NCBI GenBank assembly: GCA_030668615.1
Contig: DAOUTQ010000017.1
Coordinates: 1 to 33,460, forward strand
From: Bacteroidales bacterium
GTDB taxonomy: Bacteria; Bacteroidota; Bacteroidia; Bacteroidales; UBA12077
Direction: 5' to 3'
Length of the DNA stretch: 33,460 nucleotides
Made by a program: the position numbers and the translations under genes. The notes beneath the pieces were generated by a model that ran no database searches, was not told the DNA's origin, and saw nothing but the letters and a program-made list of their open reading frames with translations. This document shows positions 16,686 to 24,929 of the stretch, in pieces; the stretch's first letter is position 1; each line of letters begins with the position of its first letter.

Positions 16686-18038
16686 TTAAAATGTTAAAGT
16701 GAAAGTGGTTTTTTCTTCGGGAACTGATTGAACCGATATACTTCCTCCATGCAATCGCATAATCTGTTGAGCAAGGCTTAGACCAATTCCTGAGCCTTGT
16801 TCTTTTGTTGTAAAGAATGGGATGAAAATTTGATCAATAATGTCATCTGAAATTCCAATTCCATTATCACTAATCTCAAGAATCAATTTTTCTTTTTCGT
16901 TTTGAAATGCTTTTAAAGTAATAAGTCCTGTGTTTGATTGAATAGCATCAATAGAATTCTTAAGTAGATTAATAAATATTTGTTCAATATAATTTTTATC
17001 GGCATTTAGTTCTAAATCAATAGGTTTGATGTCGTTTGTAAGTTTGATGTTTTTCTCATTAAGCTTTTCTTTCATCAGTAATTCAATATTGTAAAATAGT
17101 TCAGCAATTTTAAATTTTACGAAATTCATTTTCTTTAGCGACGAAATACTTCTGTAGTTATTTACAAATTCCATCAAACCTTCGCCTCTTTGCGATATGA
17201 TATGCAAGCCTTCATATGTTTTTTCAATAATTTGATTAGAGATGTCTTCTTTTGAAATGGTAGCATTGGATTCTTTTTTGTAAAGTTTTTCCAATGATCC
17301 GGATAACGAAGTTATAGGCGATATGGTGTTATTTATTTCATGAGTTAGTACACGAATTAACTTATGCCACGATTCTATTTCTTTCTCTTCGAGTTCCGAT
17401 TGGATATTTTGAAAAGAAACGAGCTTAAACTTATTTTGTTTTTGTTTAAACTCTGAAATTCTTATGGATAAAGGAATTGCTTTTGTCTTTCCTTTTATCA
17501 TGATAGATTTTTCAACTCCTGCCAATTCATTCAGTAATATTTGGTAAAAATTTGGATGAATGTTTTCAAGTGCTTTAATATTGGAAATCCGATTTATATT
17601 TAAGAGTTCTAAAGCACTTTTATTTATTACATCAATGCGTCCTTTTTCGCCAATTGTAATAATTGCAGTTTGTGCGTTTTCTATTACCGATTTAAAATAG
17701 GATTGTTGAATCTCTTTTAACTCGGTTATGCTAAATAACTGATTTCGAATATATGAAATATCATTTCTAACTTTTTCGGAGATATACGGAAATATTTTAT
17801 CGTGAAAAGCGAACGATGCGTCATTTGTTTTTAAAGCAGAAAAAAAGTCAGCAACTTCTGTATTGAATCTGTTTATATATTTTAATAACACATATATTTG
17901 TATGATTACTAAAATGATTAAGCTAATGACTGTAAACAATCGTTCGTCTGATTTTAAAAAGGGAACAAAGCCAATGCAGGTAGTTAGAATAATTAATATT
18001 CTAATAATTACCTGTATATAAAATTTTCTGCTTAGCAT
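16686..18038 (-). CDS. NtrB-like membrane sensor histidine kinase, module 2
   Basis: A 450-residue kinase with two close membrane helices (residues 8-50), a PAS domain (about 112-210, AQTAIITIGEKGRIDVINKS), H-box RVLTHEINNTISP (H233), N-box FINLLKNSIDAI, and G-boxes DNGIGIS and GSGIGLSLAQQIMRLHGGSI. It starts 2 nt after the stop of its activator gene, so the two are one operon. The last 120 bp of coding sequence are much closer to the kinase at 22020 than the rest of the gene, including a 47-bp identical stretch (16765-16811). The stop faces the permease 1 stop across 4 nt with no room for a terminator. No ligand-binding periplasmic domain is present, so the signal is unknown. Confidence 0.92.
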   Translation of the reverse strand: MLSRKFYIQVIIRILIILTTCIGFVPFLKSDERLFTVISLIILVIIQIYVLLKYINRFNTEVADFFSALKTNDASFAFHDKIFPYISEKVRNDISYIRNQLFSITELKEIQQSYFKSVIENAQTAIITIGEKGRIDVINKSALELLNINRISNIKALENIHPNFYQILLNELAGVEKSIMIKGKTKAIPLSIRISEFKQKQNKFKLVSFQNIQSELEEKEIESWHKLIRVLTHEINNTISPITSLSGSLEKLYKKESNATISKEDISNQIIEKTYEGLHIISQRGEGLMEFVNNYRSISSLKKMNFVKFKIAELFYNIELLMKEKLNEKNIKLTNDIKPIDLELNADKNYIEQIFINLLKNSIDAIQSNTGLITLKAFQNEKEKLILEISDNGIGISDDIIDQIFIPFFTTKEQGSGIGLSLAQQIMRLHGGSISVQSVPEEKTTFTLTF

Positions 18039-18040
18039 AA

Positions 18041-19402
18041 TTACAGTTTGTATTTTTTTAGCTTGTTATACAAAGTTTGACGAGTCAGACCAAGCTCTTT
18101 TGCTGCATCAACCATTTTTCCAGAATTGTTAGCCAAAGCTCTTTCAATAGCTATTTTTTCTATCTCATCAAATTTCAAGGGCCAATCCGATTGTTTGCTT
18201 ACTTGTTTTAGCATAAAATCATCGGGTTGTAAAGTGTTACCCGAACTTAAAATTACTGCTTTTTCAATAGTATGTTTTAATTCTCGAATATTTCCAGGCC
18301 ATTGATAAGCTAACAATGTGTCAAGGGTATTGCTGCTGAATTTCAAGAGTGGTTTTTCGTATTTTAAAGCAAATGTTTTAAGATAATATTCTGCAATTTG
18401 AATAATATCATCTTTTCGCTCTCGTAACGGAGGAAGTTCAATTTGAACCGTATTTATTCTATAAAAAAGGTCTTCTCTGAATAAGCCTTGGTGTATGAGC
18501 TCATCCAAATTTTTATTAGTTGCTGTAATTAACCTGATATCAATTGGTATGGGAATATTACTTCCTATTGGAATTATTTCTCTTTTTTGTATGGCAGTTA
18601 ATATTTTGGATTGTAAAGAAACAGGAATGTTTCCAATCTCATCTAAAAACAATGTTCCCCCCGATGCAATTTCAAATCGACCTGTTCGATCTTCTTTTGC
18701 ATCGGTAAAAGCGCCTTTTTTATGTCCAAATAATTCGCTTTCGAACAATGTTTCCGTGATGGTTCCTAAATCAATACTGATCATGGGTTTTGAAAATCGT
18801 TTTGATTTTTTGTGAATTTCTTTGGCAATAAGTTCTTTTCCTGTTCCGTTCTCGCCCAATATTAATACATTCGCATCGGTTGTTGCTACTTTATCAATTA
18901 AAGAATAAATCTTATTCATTGATGGAGATGATCCTATAATCCTTTCGGCTGATTTGTTTATTTCGGCACTTAGCGATTCTTTTTCCTTGCCCAGTTTTTT
19001 AATTTCGAGTTGCGATTGACGAATTTTTAGTGCTGATTTTAAGGTTGAAATTAATTTTTCGTTATTCCAGGGTTTGATAATAAAATCGGTGGCGCCTTCT
19101 TTAATTGTTCTTACAGCTAAATCCACGTCGCCATAAGCTGTAATCAGAATAATTACAGCATTATTATCGATTTTTAAAATTTCGTTTAACCAAAATATTC
19201 CTTCGTTTCCGGTGTTTAAGCCACCCGAAAAGTTCATATCCAGCAAAACGATATCATAGTTTACTTTTTGATATTCCGATAGTATTATATTGGGATTTGA
19301 AATGGTTTTAATAATTTCAAATTCGTTTTCTAAAAGTATGTCGAGCGATCGAAGAATGCTTTTATCATCATCAACTATTAAAATTTTCCCTTTACTTTGC
19401 AT
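18041..19402 (-). CDS. NtrC-family sigma-54-dependent response regulator, module 2
   Basis: A 453-residue activator with the same plan as its module 1 paralogue: receiver with IVDDDKS, D55 in LLDMNFSGG and the long loop GLNTGNEGIFWL; AAA+ domain with Walker A GENGTGKELIA, loop GAFTDA, Walker B GGTLFLDEIG; and a Fis-type helix-turn-helix VDAAKELGLTRQTLYNKLKK. It should bind sites in the 182-bp region shared with the divergent permease at 19585, where a perfect -24 element and two 21-bp-spaced repeats are seen. Identity to the other two activators is obvious over the whole length, strongest in the AAA+ domain and weaker in the receiver and DNA-binding end, as expected if each has its own input and target. 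Confidence 0.95.
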   Translation of the reverse strand: MQSKGKILIVDDDKSILRSLDILLENEFEIIKTISNPNIILSEYQKVNYDIVLLDMNFSGGLNTGNEGIFWLNEILKIDNNAVIILITAYGDVDLAVRTIKEGATDFIIKPWNNEKLISTLKSALKIRQSQLEIKKLGKEKESLSAEINKSAERIIGSSPSMNKIYSLIDKVATTDANVLILGENGTGKELIAKEIHKKSKRFSKPMISIDLGTITETLFESELFGHKKGAFTDAKEDRTGRFEIASGGTLFLDEIGNIPVSLQSKILTAIQKREIIPIGSNIPIPIDIRLITATNKNLDELIHQGLFREDLFYRINTVQIELPPLRERKDDIIQIAEYYLKTFALKYEKPLLKFSSNTLDTLLAYQWPGNIRELKHTIEKAVILSSGNTLQPDDFMLKQVSKQSDWPLKFDEIEKIAIERALANNSGKMVDAAKELGLTRQTLYNKLKKYKL

Positions 19403-19427
19403 TAATGTAAGTTAATTGTGAGTTTTT

Positions 19428-19467
19428 ATGTAAAATAATTTAACCTAAATGTAAAATATTTTTACAT
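19428..19467 (+). promoter_or_regulatory. Candidate activator-binding repeats upstream of permease 2
   Basis: ATGTAAAATA occurs at 19428-19437 and 19449-19458, 21 bp apart. The second copy is part of a perfect dyad, ATGTAAAA-TAT-TTTTACAT (19449-19467). They lie about 65-100 bp before the -24 element at 19530 and 26-65 bp from the activator start, fitting a site for the NtrC-type protein itself. Confidence 0.45.
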
Positions 19468-19529
19468 AATAAAAAATTTTATCTGAATTGATTTGTGTTA
19501 ACTAATTGCAATACAGTGAATAATGTTTA

Positions 19530-19545
19530 TTGGCACTTTTCTTGG
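19530..19545 (+). promoter_or_regulatory. Sigma-54-like promoter of permease 2
   Basis: TTGGCAC, 5 nt, TTGG. The -24 half is perfect; the last base of the -12 element differs from TTGC. It lies 39 bp before the permease ATG and is divergent from a sigma-54 activator. Confidence 0.75.
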
Positions 19546-19584
19546 CATTCCACAGGAAATATGTCAAATTAAAAAAATAAAAAT

Positions 19585-22014
19585 ATGTTACGCAATTTCT
19601 TCAAAGTATCCATTCGAAATTTAATAAGGAATAAAACTTATTCTGTTATTAATATATTAGGATTATCCATAGGGATGGCCTGTAGTATTATCATTTTTCT
19701 TTTCATTTTTGATGAACTAAGTTATGATAAATTCAACAAAAAAGCCGATCAAATTTATAGAGTAGGTATTGATGCCGAAATGCAAGGACGTCGGACAAAG
19801 GGTTTTATCACGGGAGCTCCTGTTGGTAGAACATTTGTAACAGAAATACCGGAAGTGAAAAATTCTACCAGAATTATAAAAGCTCCAATGGGGCAGGATG
19901 AAGCGGTTGTAAAATACGGTGATAAGAAGTTTGTTGAAGAAAATGTGGTTTTCGTTGACAGTTCATTTTTTAATATTTTTGATGTAGAGTTTGTTGAGGG
20001 TTACGCCAAAAGCATTCTAAACAATCCTTACCAGGTTGTTATCACTGAAAGTATAGCTAAAAAGTATTTTAATGATCAAAATCCTGTAGGAAAATCATTA
20101 ACCATTTTGGAAAACGAATACCTTATTCAGGCAGTAGTAAAAGATTGCCCATCTAACACTCATTTTCACTATAAAATATTGGCATCACTGGTATCACTGC
20201 CTATAGCGGAAAGTCAAGGATGGATAATTAATAATAATTTGTATACCTATTTATTACTTGAAAAAGGGGTGGATACTAAACAGGTAAAAAATAAAATGCT
20301 TGAAGTTGCTTTTAAATATATTGAGCCCGAGCTACAGAATATAATTGGTGTCAGCATAGAGCAATTTAAAAATGCTGGTAATACTTATGATTATATTCTT
20401 CAACCTTTGACCGATATACATCTAAAATCGCATACTAATTATGAGATCGAAGCAAATTCAAGTATAGTGTATGTTTATATTTTTTCAATAATAGCAGCCT
20501 TTATTTTATTTATTGCAATTATCAATTTCATGAACTTGTCAACTGCCCGATCTGCTACCAGGGCAAAGGAAGTTGGTTTGAGAAAAGTGATTGGAGCCCA
20601 ACGAAGAAACTTGTTTTATCAGTTCCTTTTTGAATCAATTATATTGAGTTTAATTTCATTAATTGTTGCAATGGTTATAACAGAATCGGTACTAGGAGTA
20701 TTTAACAGTTTTACATTAAAAGATTTATCCATTGGTTATTTGTCAAATTTTTATGTTTTACCATCATTATTGTTGTTAGCTATTGTTGTTGGAGTTATTT
20801 CTGGATTATACTCAGCAAGTTATTTATCATCATCAAAAATACTAAATGTATTAAAAGGAAAAGTTTTATCAGGAGGTAATAACAGTTGGTTCAGAAGTGC
20901 ATTGGTCATATTTCAATTCTCTATTTCAATAACCTTGTTCATATGTACATTTGTAATTTATAGTCAGTTAAATTTACTTCGAAACAAAGATATTGGCTTT
21001 AATAAGAAAAATATTGTTGTAATTGAGAAGTCAAATGCTTTAGGAGAATCCATGGAGTCTTTTAAACATGAATTAGAGTCAAATCCGTTTGTAAAAAGTG
21101 TAACTGCATCAAGTACATTACCTGCACGTGCGTTTGGAAACTTGCCTCTTACCGTTGAAGGAGAGAAAGATAATAAATCATATGTACCATGCGTGATATC
21201 TGTTGATCCTGATTTTGCTAAAACTTATCAACTAACAATAAAAGAAGGTAGGTTTTTTTCAGATGATTTTGCATCAGATACTTTTGCTGTAGTTTTAAAT
21301 GAATCAGCTGTTAAGGAATTTGGATTACAGGAGCCTGTCGTAGGAAAAAGATTGATAACATCAATCTATGGACAAACCTATCATTGGGAAATAATAGGTG
21401 TTGTAAAGAACTTTAATTTTAGGTCTTTACATCAGGATGTTAATCCTTTAGTATTGGCAAGCCCATTTATAAGGGGAACAAATCTTATTTCTGTAAAATT
21501 GAAAGATGGAATTAGCAAAGAGTCATTGGATTTTATACAGGAAAAGTGGAATAAATTCGTATTAGATACGCCTTTGGATTATTCCATCATGGAAGATAAT
21601 TTTAATAATCTACATAAAGAAGAATTTAGAACTGGTGATATTTTTACAATATTTTCGATTCTGGCAATATTTATAGCATGTTTAGGATTATTTGGTTTAG
21701 CATCATTTATTACCGAACATAAAACAAAAGAGATCGGAATTCGAAAAGCGATGGGAGCTGAAACATTTAAAGTTGTGGGTTTGTTATTGAAACAATTCAC
21801 AAAATGGGTTATTTGGGCTAATGTAATTGCATGGCCTGTAGCATATTTTTTAATGAAGAAATGGTTGATGAATTTTGCTTACCAAGTAGAAATAAAATGG
21901 TGGATTTTTATCGTATCTGCAATTCTGGGCTTGTTAATTGCGATCTTTACAGTGAGCTTTCAGGCAATTAAAGCAGCCAGAGCTAATCCTGTAGATAGTT
22001 TAAGATATGAGTAG
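19585..22014 (+). CDS. FtsX/MacB-like ABC permease, module 2
   Basis: An 809-residue permease with the two-halved plan: helix near residues 20-43 (INILGLSIGMACSIIIFLFI), periplasmic domain, FtsX domain from about 292 (AIINFMNLSTARSATRAKEV, then GLRKVIGA), helix near 436-456, second periplasmic domain, FtsX domain from about 687 (ACLGLFGLASFITEHKTKEI, then GIRKAMGA). It ends NPVDSLRYE. It has no ATPase domain. The divergent activator at 18041 and the sigma-54-like site at 19530 point to inducible control. Its stop lies 5 nt from the stop of the convergent kinase at 22020. By family it could move or extrude amphipathic compounds or peptides, but the substrate cannot be read from sequence. Confidence 0.92.
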   Translation: MLRNFFKVSIRNLIRNKTYSVINILGLSIGMACSIIIFLFIFDELSYDKFNKKADQIYRVGIDAEMQGRRTKGFITGAPVGRTFVTEIPEVKNSTRIIKAPMGQDEAVVKYGDKKFVEENVVFVDSSFFNIFDVEFVEGYAKSILNNPYQVVITESIAKKYFNDQNPVGKSLTILENEYLIQAVVKDCPSNTHFHYKILASLVSLPIAESQGWIINNNLYTYLLLEKGVDTKQVKNKMLEVAFKYIEPELQNIIGVSIEQFKNAGNTYDYILQPLTDIHLKSHTNYEIEANSSIVYVYIFSIIAAFILFIAIINFMNLSTARSATRAKEVGLRKVIGAQRRNLFYQFLFESIILSLISLIVAMVITESVLGVFNSFTLKDLSIGYLSNFYVLPSLLLLAIVVGVISGLYSASYLSSSKILNVLKGKVLSGGNNSWFRSALVIFQFSISITLFICTFVIYSQLNLLRNKDIGFNKKNIVVIEKSNALGESMESFKHELESNPFVKSVTASSTLPARAFGNLPLTVEGEKDNKSYVPCVISVDPDFAKTYQLTIKEGRFFSDDFASDTFAVVLNESAVKEFGLQEPVVGKRLITSIYGQTYHWEIIGVVKNFNFRSLHQDVNPLVLASPFIRGTNLISVKLKDGISKESLDFIQEKWNKFVLDTPLDYSIMEDNFNNLHKEEFRTGDIFTIFSILAIFIACLGLFGLASFITEHKTKEIGIRKAMGAETFKVVGLLLKQFTKWVIWANVIAWPVAYFLMKKWLMNFAYQVEIKWWIFIVSAILGLLIAIFTVSFQAIKAARANPVDSLRYE

Positions 22015-22019
22015 TTACT

Positions 22020-23366
22020 TTAAAAAATTAAAGTAAATGAAGTGCCGGTTTTAGGAATCGATTGAACCGAAATACTTCCACCATGCAAACGCATAATTTG
22101 TTGAGCAAGGCTTAGACCAATTCCTGAGCCTTGTTCTTTTGTTGTGAAAAAAGGAAGAAAAATTTCTTCTATAAGTTCTTCAGAAATCCCGATTCCGTTA
22201 TCTGTTAACTCAATGATTATTTTCCCAAAATTATTTTCAGAAGCAGTAATTGAAATTTCTGTACATTCTGCTTCTATTGAATTTTTAATCAGATTAATAA
22301 TAACTTGTTCAATCTGATTCTTGTCAATATGTGTATCCTGAATTTGCCCTTCAATATTTGATTTGAATTTTATATTTCTTTCTTTAAGTTTTTCATTCCA
22401 AAACAATTCAATATTGGAAAATAAATCCTTCATATTTACTTTTTTCAAATTGGGCTTTGGTATTCTTGACAAGGATCTGAATTTGTCTATAAACTCCTGA
22501 ATACCAATATTTCTTTCTTTAATAATTCTTAAACCCGAAGAAATGTCGAGAAGCATTTCATTATTTAGATCTTTTAATTCGCGAGTTTTATTAGTCGAGG
22601 GATTTGTAATAATTTCATTTAAAGTGTCAATAGTAGATGAAATCGGACCAATAGAATTCATTATTTCGTGACGTAAAATCTGCACTAACTTTTGCCACGA
22701 TTCCAGTTCTTTCTGATCAAGTTCATTCTTTATATCTTGTATTGTAATTAGTTTAAGATTTTGATCTTTTGTTTTAAAATTGGTTGCTCTAATTATTAAT
22801 TGTGTTATTTTATTATTGTAATTTATTTTTAAAAGCTTTTGATCCGAAGGTTCAATTCCGTTTAAGATAGATTCAAATTCAGGATTGATTGCATTTAATT
22901 TAGATATTTTAGATAAGCTATCAATATTAAGAAGTTCCCTGAAAGCTTTATTACACAATTTAACTTTTCCATTTTCATCAAAACCCAGTAAGCCAACTGT
23001 TGCATGCTCTGTAACTGTTTTAAAATAGATATCCTGCTGAATATTTTGCTCTTTAAGTCTAAGGATTTCTTTATTAACATTCTGCAGCCGTTTACTTAGT
23101 CTAAAATAATCCTGATTTTGAAATTCATTACTTAATATTATAGATGAATCATCATATTTTATAGAATCGAAAAATGATATGAGATCTCTATTAACGAAGT
23201 TTAATCTGCGAATTAAAAAAATTATTTGTAATAAAATAAAAACCAGAATGTTGATATTGATTATAATGTCATGGTATTTATTATTAGCAATGGGTAATAA
23301 TAAACAGCTTCCGGATAAAAGAAGCGTGCGAAAAATTAAATTGAAATAGAGATTTTTAAATATCAT
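22020..23366 (-). CDS. NtrB-like membrane sensor histidine kinase, module 3
   Basis: A 448-residue kinase. Two membrane helices (about 8-52) precede a PAS domain (about 115-215, HATVGLLGFDENGKVKLCNK). The H-box is LRHEIMNSIGPIS (H233), with Arg where the two paralogues have Thr before the His. The N-box is VIINLIKNSIEAE, with Glu in place of the usual Asp, and the G-boxes are DNGIGIS and GSGIGLSLAQQIMRLHGGSI. The start overlaps the end of the activator gene by 11 nt, so the pair is coupled. The N-box and H-box changes are conservative and activity is still expected. The C-terminal coding end shares a 47-bp identical stretch with kinase 2 (22099-22145). Confidence 0.92.
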   Translation of the reverse strand: MIFKNLYFNLIFRTLLLSGSCLLLPIANNKYHDIIININILVFILLQIIFLIRRLNFVNRDLISFFDSIKYDDSSIILSNEFQNQDYFRLSKRLQNVNKEILRLKEQNIQQDIYFKTVTEHATVGLLGFDENGKVKLCNKAFRELLNIDSLSKISKLNAINPEFESILNGIEPSDQKLLKINYNNKITQLIIRATNFKTKDQNLKLITIQDIKNELDQKELESWQKLVQILRHEIMNSIGPISSTIDTLNEIITNPSTNKTRELKDLNNEMLLDISSGLRIIKERNIGIQEFIDKFRSLSRIPKPNLKKVNMKDLFSNIELFWNEKLKERNIKFKSNIEGQIQDTHIDKNQIEQVIINLIKNSIEAECTEISITASENNFGKIIIELTDNGIGISEELIEEIFLPFFTTKEQGSGIGLSLAQQIMRLHGGSISVQSIPKTGTSFTLIF

Positions 23367-24723
23367 ATTTTTCTATTTTTCGATATAAAGTTTGTCGGCC
23401 TACCTTTAGTTCCTTTGCAGCTTCACTTATATTCCAGTTATTTCTGCCCAAAGCTTTTTTAATAATAATTTTCTCTGCTTCTTCCAACGAAAGAGGTTTA
23501 TTAAAATCAGAATCTGCTTGAGATGTTTTATCGAACATAAAATCTTCTACTGTTAGTGTAGTGGTTTCCGATAAAATTATTGCTTTCTCAACCGTATGTT
23601 TTAATTCACGAATATTTCCGGGCCATTTGTAAGATAAAATTTTATCCATGGCTTGGTTGTTTATTTTTATTCCGGGTTTATTATATTTATTTGAGAATAA
23701 GAGCAAGTAATGATTTATTAATGGTGCAATATCATCAGTTCTTTCCCTTAAAGGAGGTAATGTAATTTTTACTGTGTTTATTCTGTAAAGTAAATCTTCT
23801 CTAAATAAGTTTTCCGAAATAAGTGAGTTTATATCTTTATTTGTTGCTGTAACCAATCTAATATCAATTGGTATTGGCTTATTTGATCCCATTCGGGTAA
23901 TTTCACGTTTTTGCAAAGCCGTTAGGAGTTTTGCTTGCATCATGTAAGATAAGTTTCCAATTTCATCTAAAAACAAAGTACCTCCATTTGCAGCTTCAAA
24001 TTTACCAATACGATCTTCTTTTGCATCTGTAAATGAGCCTTTGGTATGACCAAAAAGCTCGCTCTCAAAAAGATTTTCGCTTAATGATGCCATATCAACA
24101 GATAAGAAAACTTCATTTTTTCGATTTGATAAAGCATGGATTTTTTGAGCAATGAGTTCTTTCCCTGAGCCATTTTCTCCTAAAATCATAATGTTAGCAT
24201 CAGTTTTTGCAACTTTAGCCACAGTTTTTATAATTTTATCCATTTCTGCTGACTTATAAATTAGCTGTGCCTCATTAAAAGTATTTTGGTTTAGAGCCGT
24301 TTTCTGATTTTCAAGCTCTTTTACTTTTAAATTTGATTTTCTTAACTCAAGAGCCGCATGAATAGTTGCTAAAAGTTTTTCATTATTCCATGGTTTCTCA
24401 ATAAAATCAAATGCTCCCAATTTAATTGCTTTTACAGCTAACTCAGAATCACCATATGCTGTAATCATTATTACAGGAATATCTTTTAAACGCTTTTTAA
24501 TTTCTGATAACCAAAAAAGTCCTTCATTACCAGAATTAACCCCCGCCGAGAAATTCATATCTAACAATATAATATCGAATTCCTTACGTAATATTATTGT
24601 TGTAATTTGATTAGGATTACTTAGAGTAGTAATTTCCTGGAACTTGTATTTTAAAAATAATTTTAGTGAATCTAATACACTTTGATTATCATCGATTATT
24701 AATACTCTTCCTTCTTTGTTCAT
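23356..24723 (-). CDS. NtrC-family sigma-54-dependent response regulator, module 3
   Basis: A 455-residue activator when started at the ATG at 24723. An in-frame ATG at 24741 adds six residues, but 24723 gives MNKEGRVLIIDDNQS, which lines up exactly with the starts of the two paralogues. Receiver: D55 in ILLDMNFSAG with the long loop GVNSGNEGLFWL. AAA+ domain: Walker A GENGSGKELIA, loop GSFTDA (Ser for Ala as well as Asp for Gly against GAFTGA), Walker B GGTLFLDEIG. Helix-turn-helix: SEAAKELKVGRQTLYRKIEK. It is divergent from the permease at 24930, whose upstream region holds two TTGTATGATT repeats. The GSFTDA variant is less usual, but position and context leave little doubt that it activates sigma-54 promoters. 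Confidence 0.94.
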   Translation of the reverse strand: MNKEGRVLIIDDNQSVLDSLKLFLKYKFQEITTLSNPNQITTIILRKEFDIILLDMNFSAGVNSGNEGLFWLSEIKKRLKDIPVIMITAYGDSELAVKAIKLGAFDFIEKPWNNEKLLATIHAALELRKSNLKVKELENQKTALNQNTFNEAQLIYKSAEMDKIIKTVAKVAKTDANIMILGENGSGKELIAQKIHALSNRKNEVFLSVDMASLSENLFESELFGHTKGSFTDAKEDRIGKFEAANGGTLFLDEIGNLSYMMQAKLLTALQKREITRMGSNKPIPIDIRLVTATNKDINSLISENLFREDLLYRINTVKITLPPLRERTDDIAPLINHYLLLFSNKYNKPGIKINNQAMDKILSYKWPGNIRELKHTVEKAIILSETTTLTVEDFMFDKTSQADSDFNKPLSLEEAEKIIIKKALGRNNWNISEAAKELKVGRQTLYRKIEKYDI

Positions 24724-24778
24724 CTTTTTATAACTTAACACTCAAAATTAAGAAGTATAATTTTATATTCAAAATGAA

Positions 24779-24810
24779 TTGTATGATTATGGAACACTTG
24801 TTGTATGATT
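24779..24810 (+). promoter_or_regulatory. Candidate activator-binding direct repeats upstream of permease 3
   Basis: Two identical 10-mers TTGTATGATT at 24779-24788 and 24801-24810, 22 bp apart, about two helical turns. They lie about 75-105 bp before the -24 element at 24883, a normal place for NtrC-type sites. Confidence 0.5.
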
Positions 24811-24882
24811 TTGGTGCAAGAGTATAAGGTTAAAAGAATGCATATTGAATATAATAATCAGGAAATCAGGCGTGTAAAAGTT

Positions 24883-24898
24883 TTGGCATGTTTATGGA
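24883..24898 (+). promoter_or_regulatory. Weak sigma-54-like promoter of permease 3
   Basis: TTGGCAT, then GTTTA, then TGGA. The GG-N10-GA spacing matches the sites at 14190 and 27440, but the last base of the -24 box and the -12 box are off consensus. It is 32 bp before the start. Context raises the likelihood. Confidence 0.5.
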
Positions 24899-24929
24899 AT
24901 AAATAAGTCGAAACTAAAAAATAAAGGAT

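Noticed and set aside
18495-18815. Plus-strand open frame of 106 residues inside activator 2
   Set aside because: It is antisense to the conserved AAA+ domain and has no features of its own.
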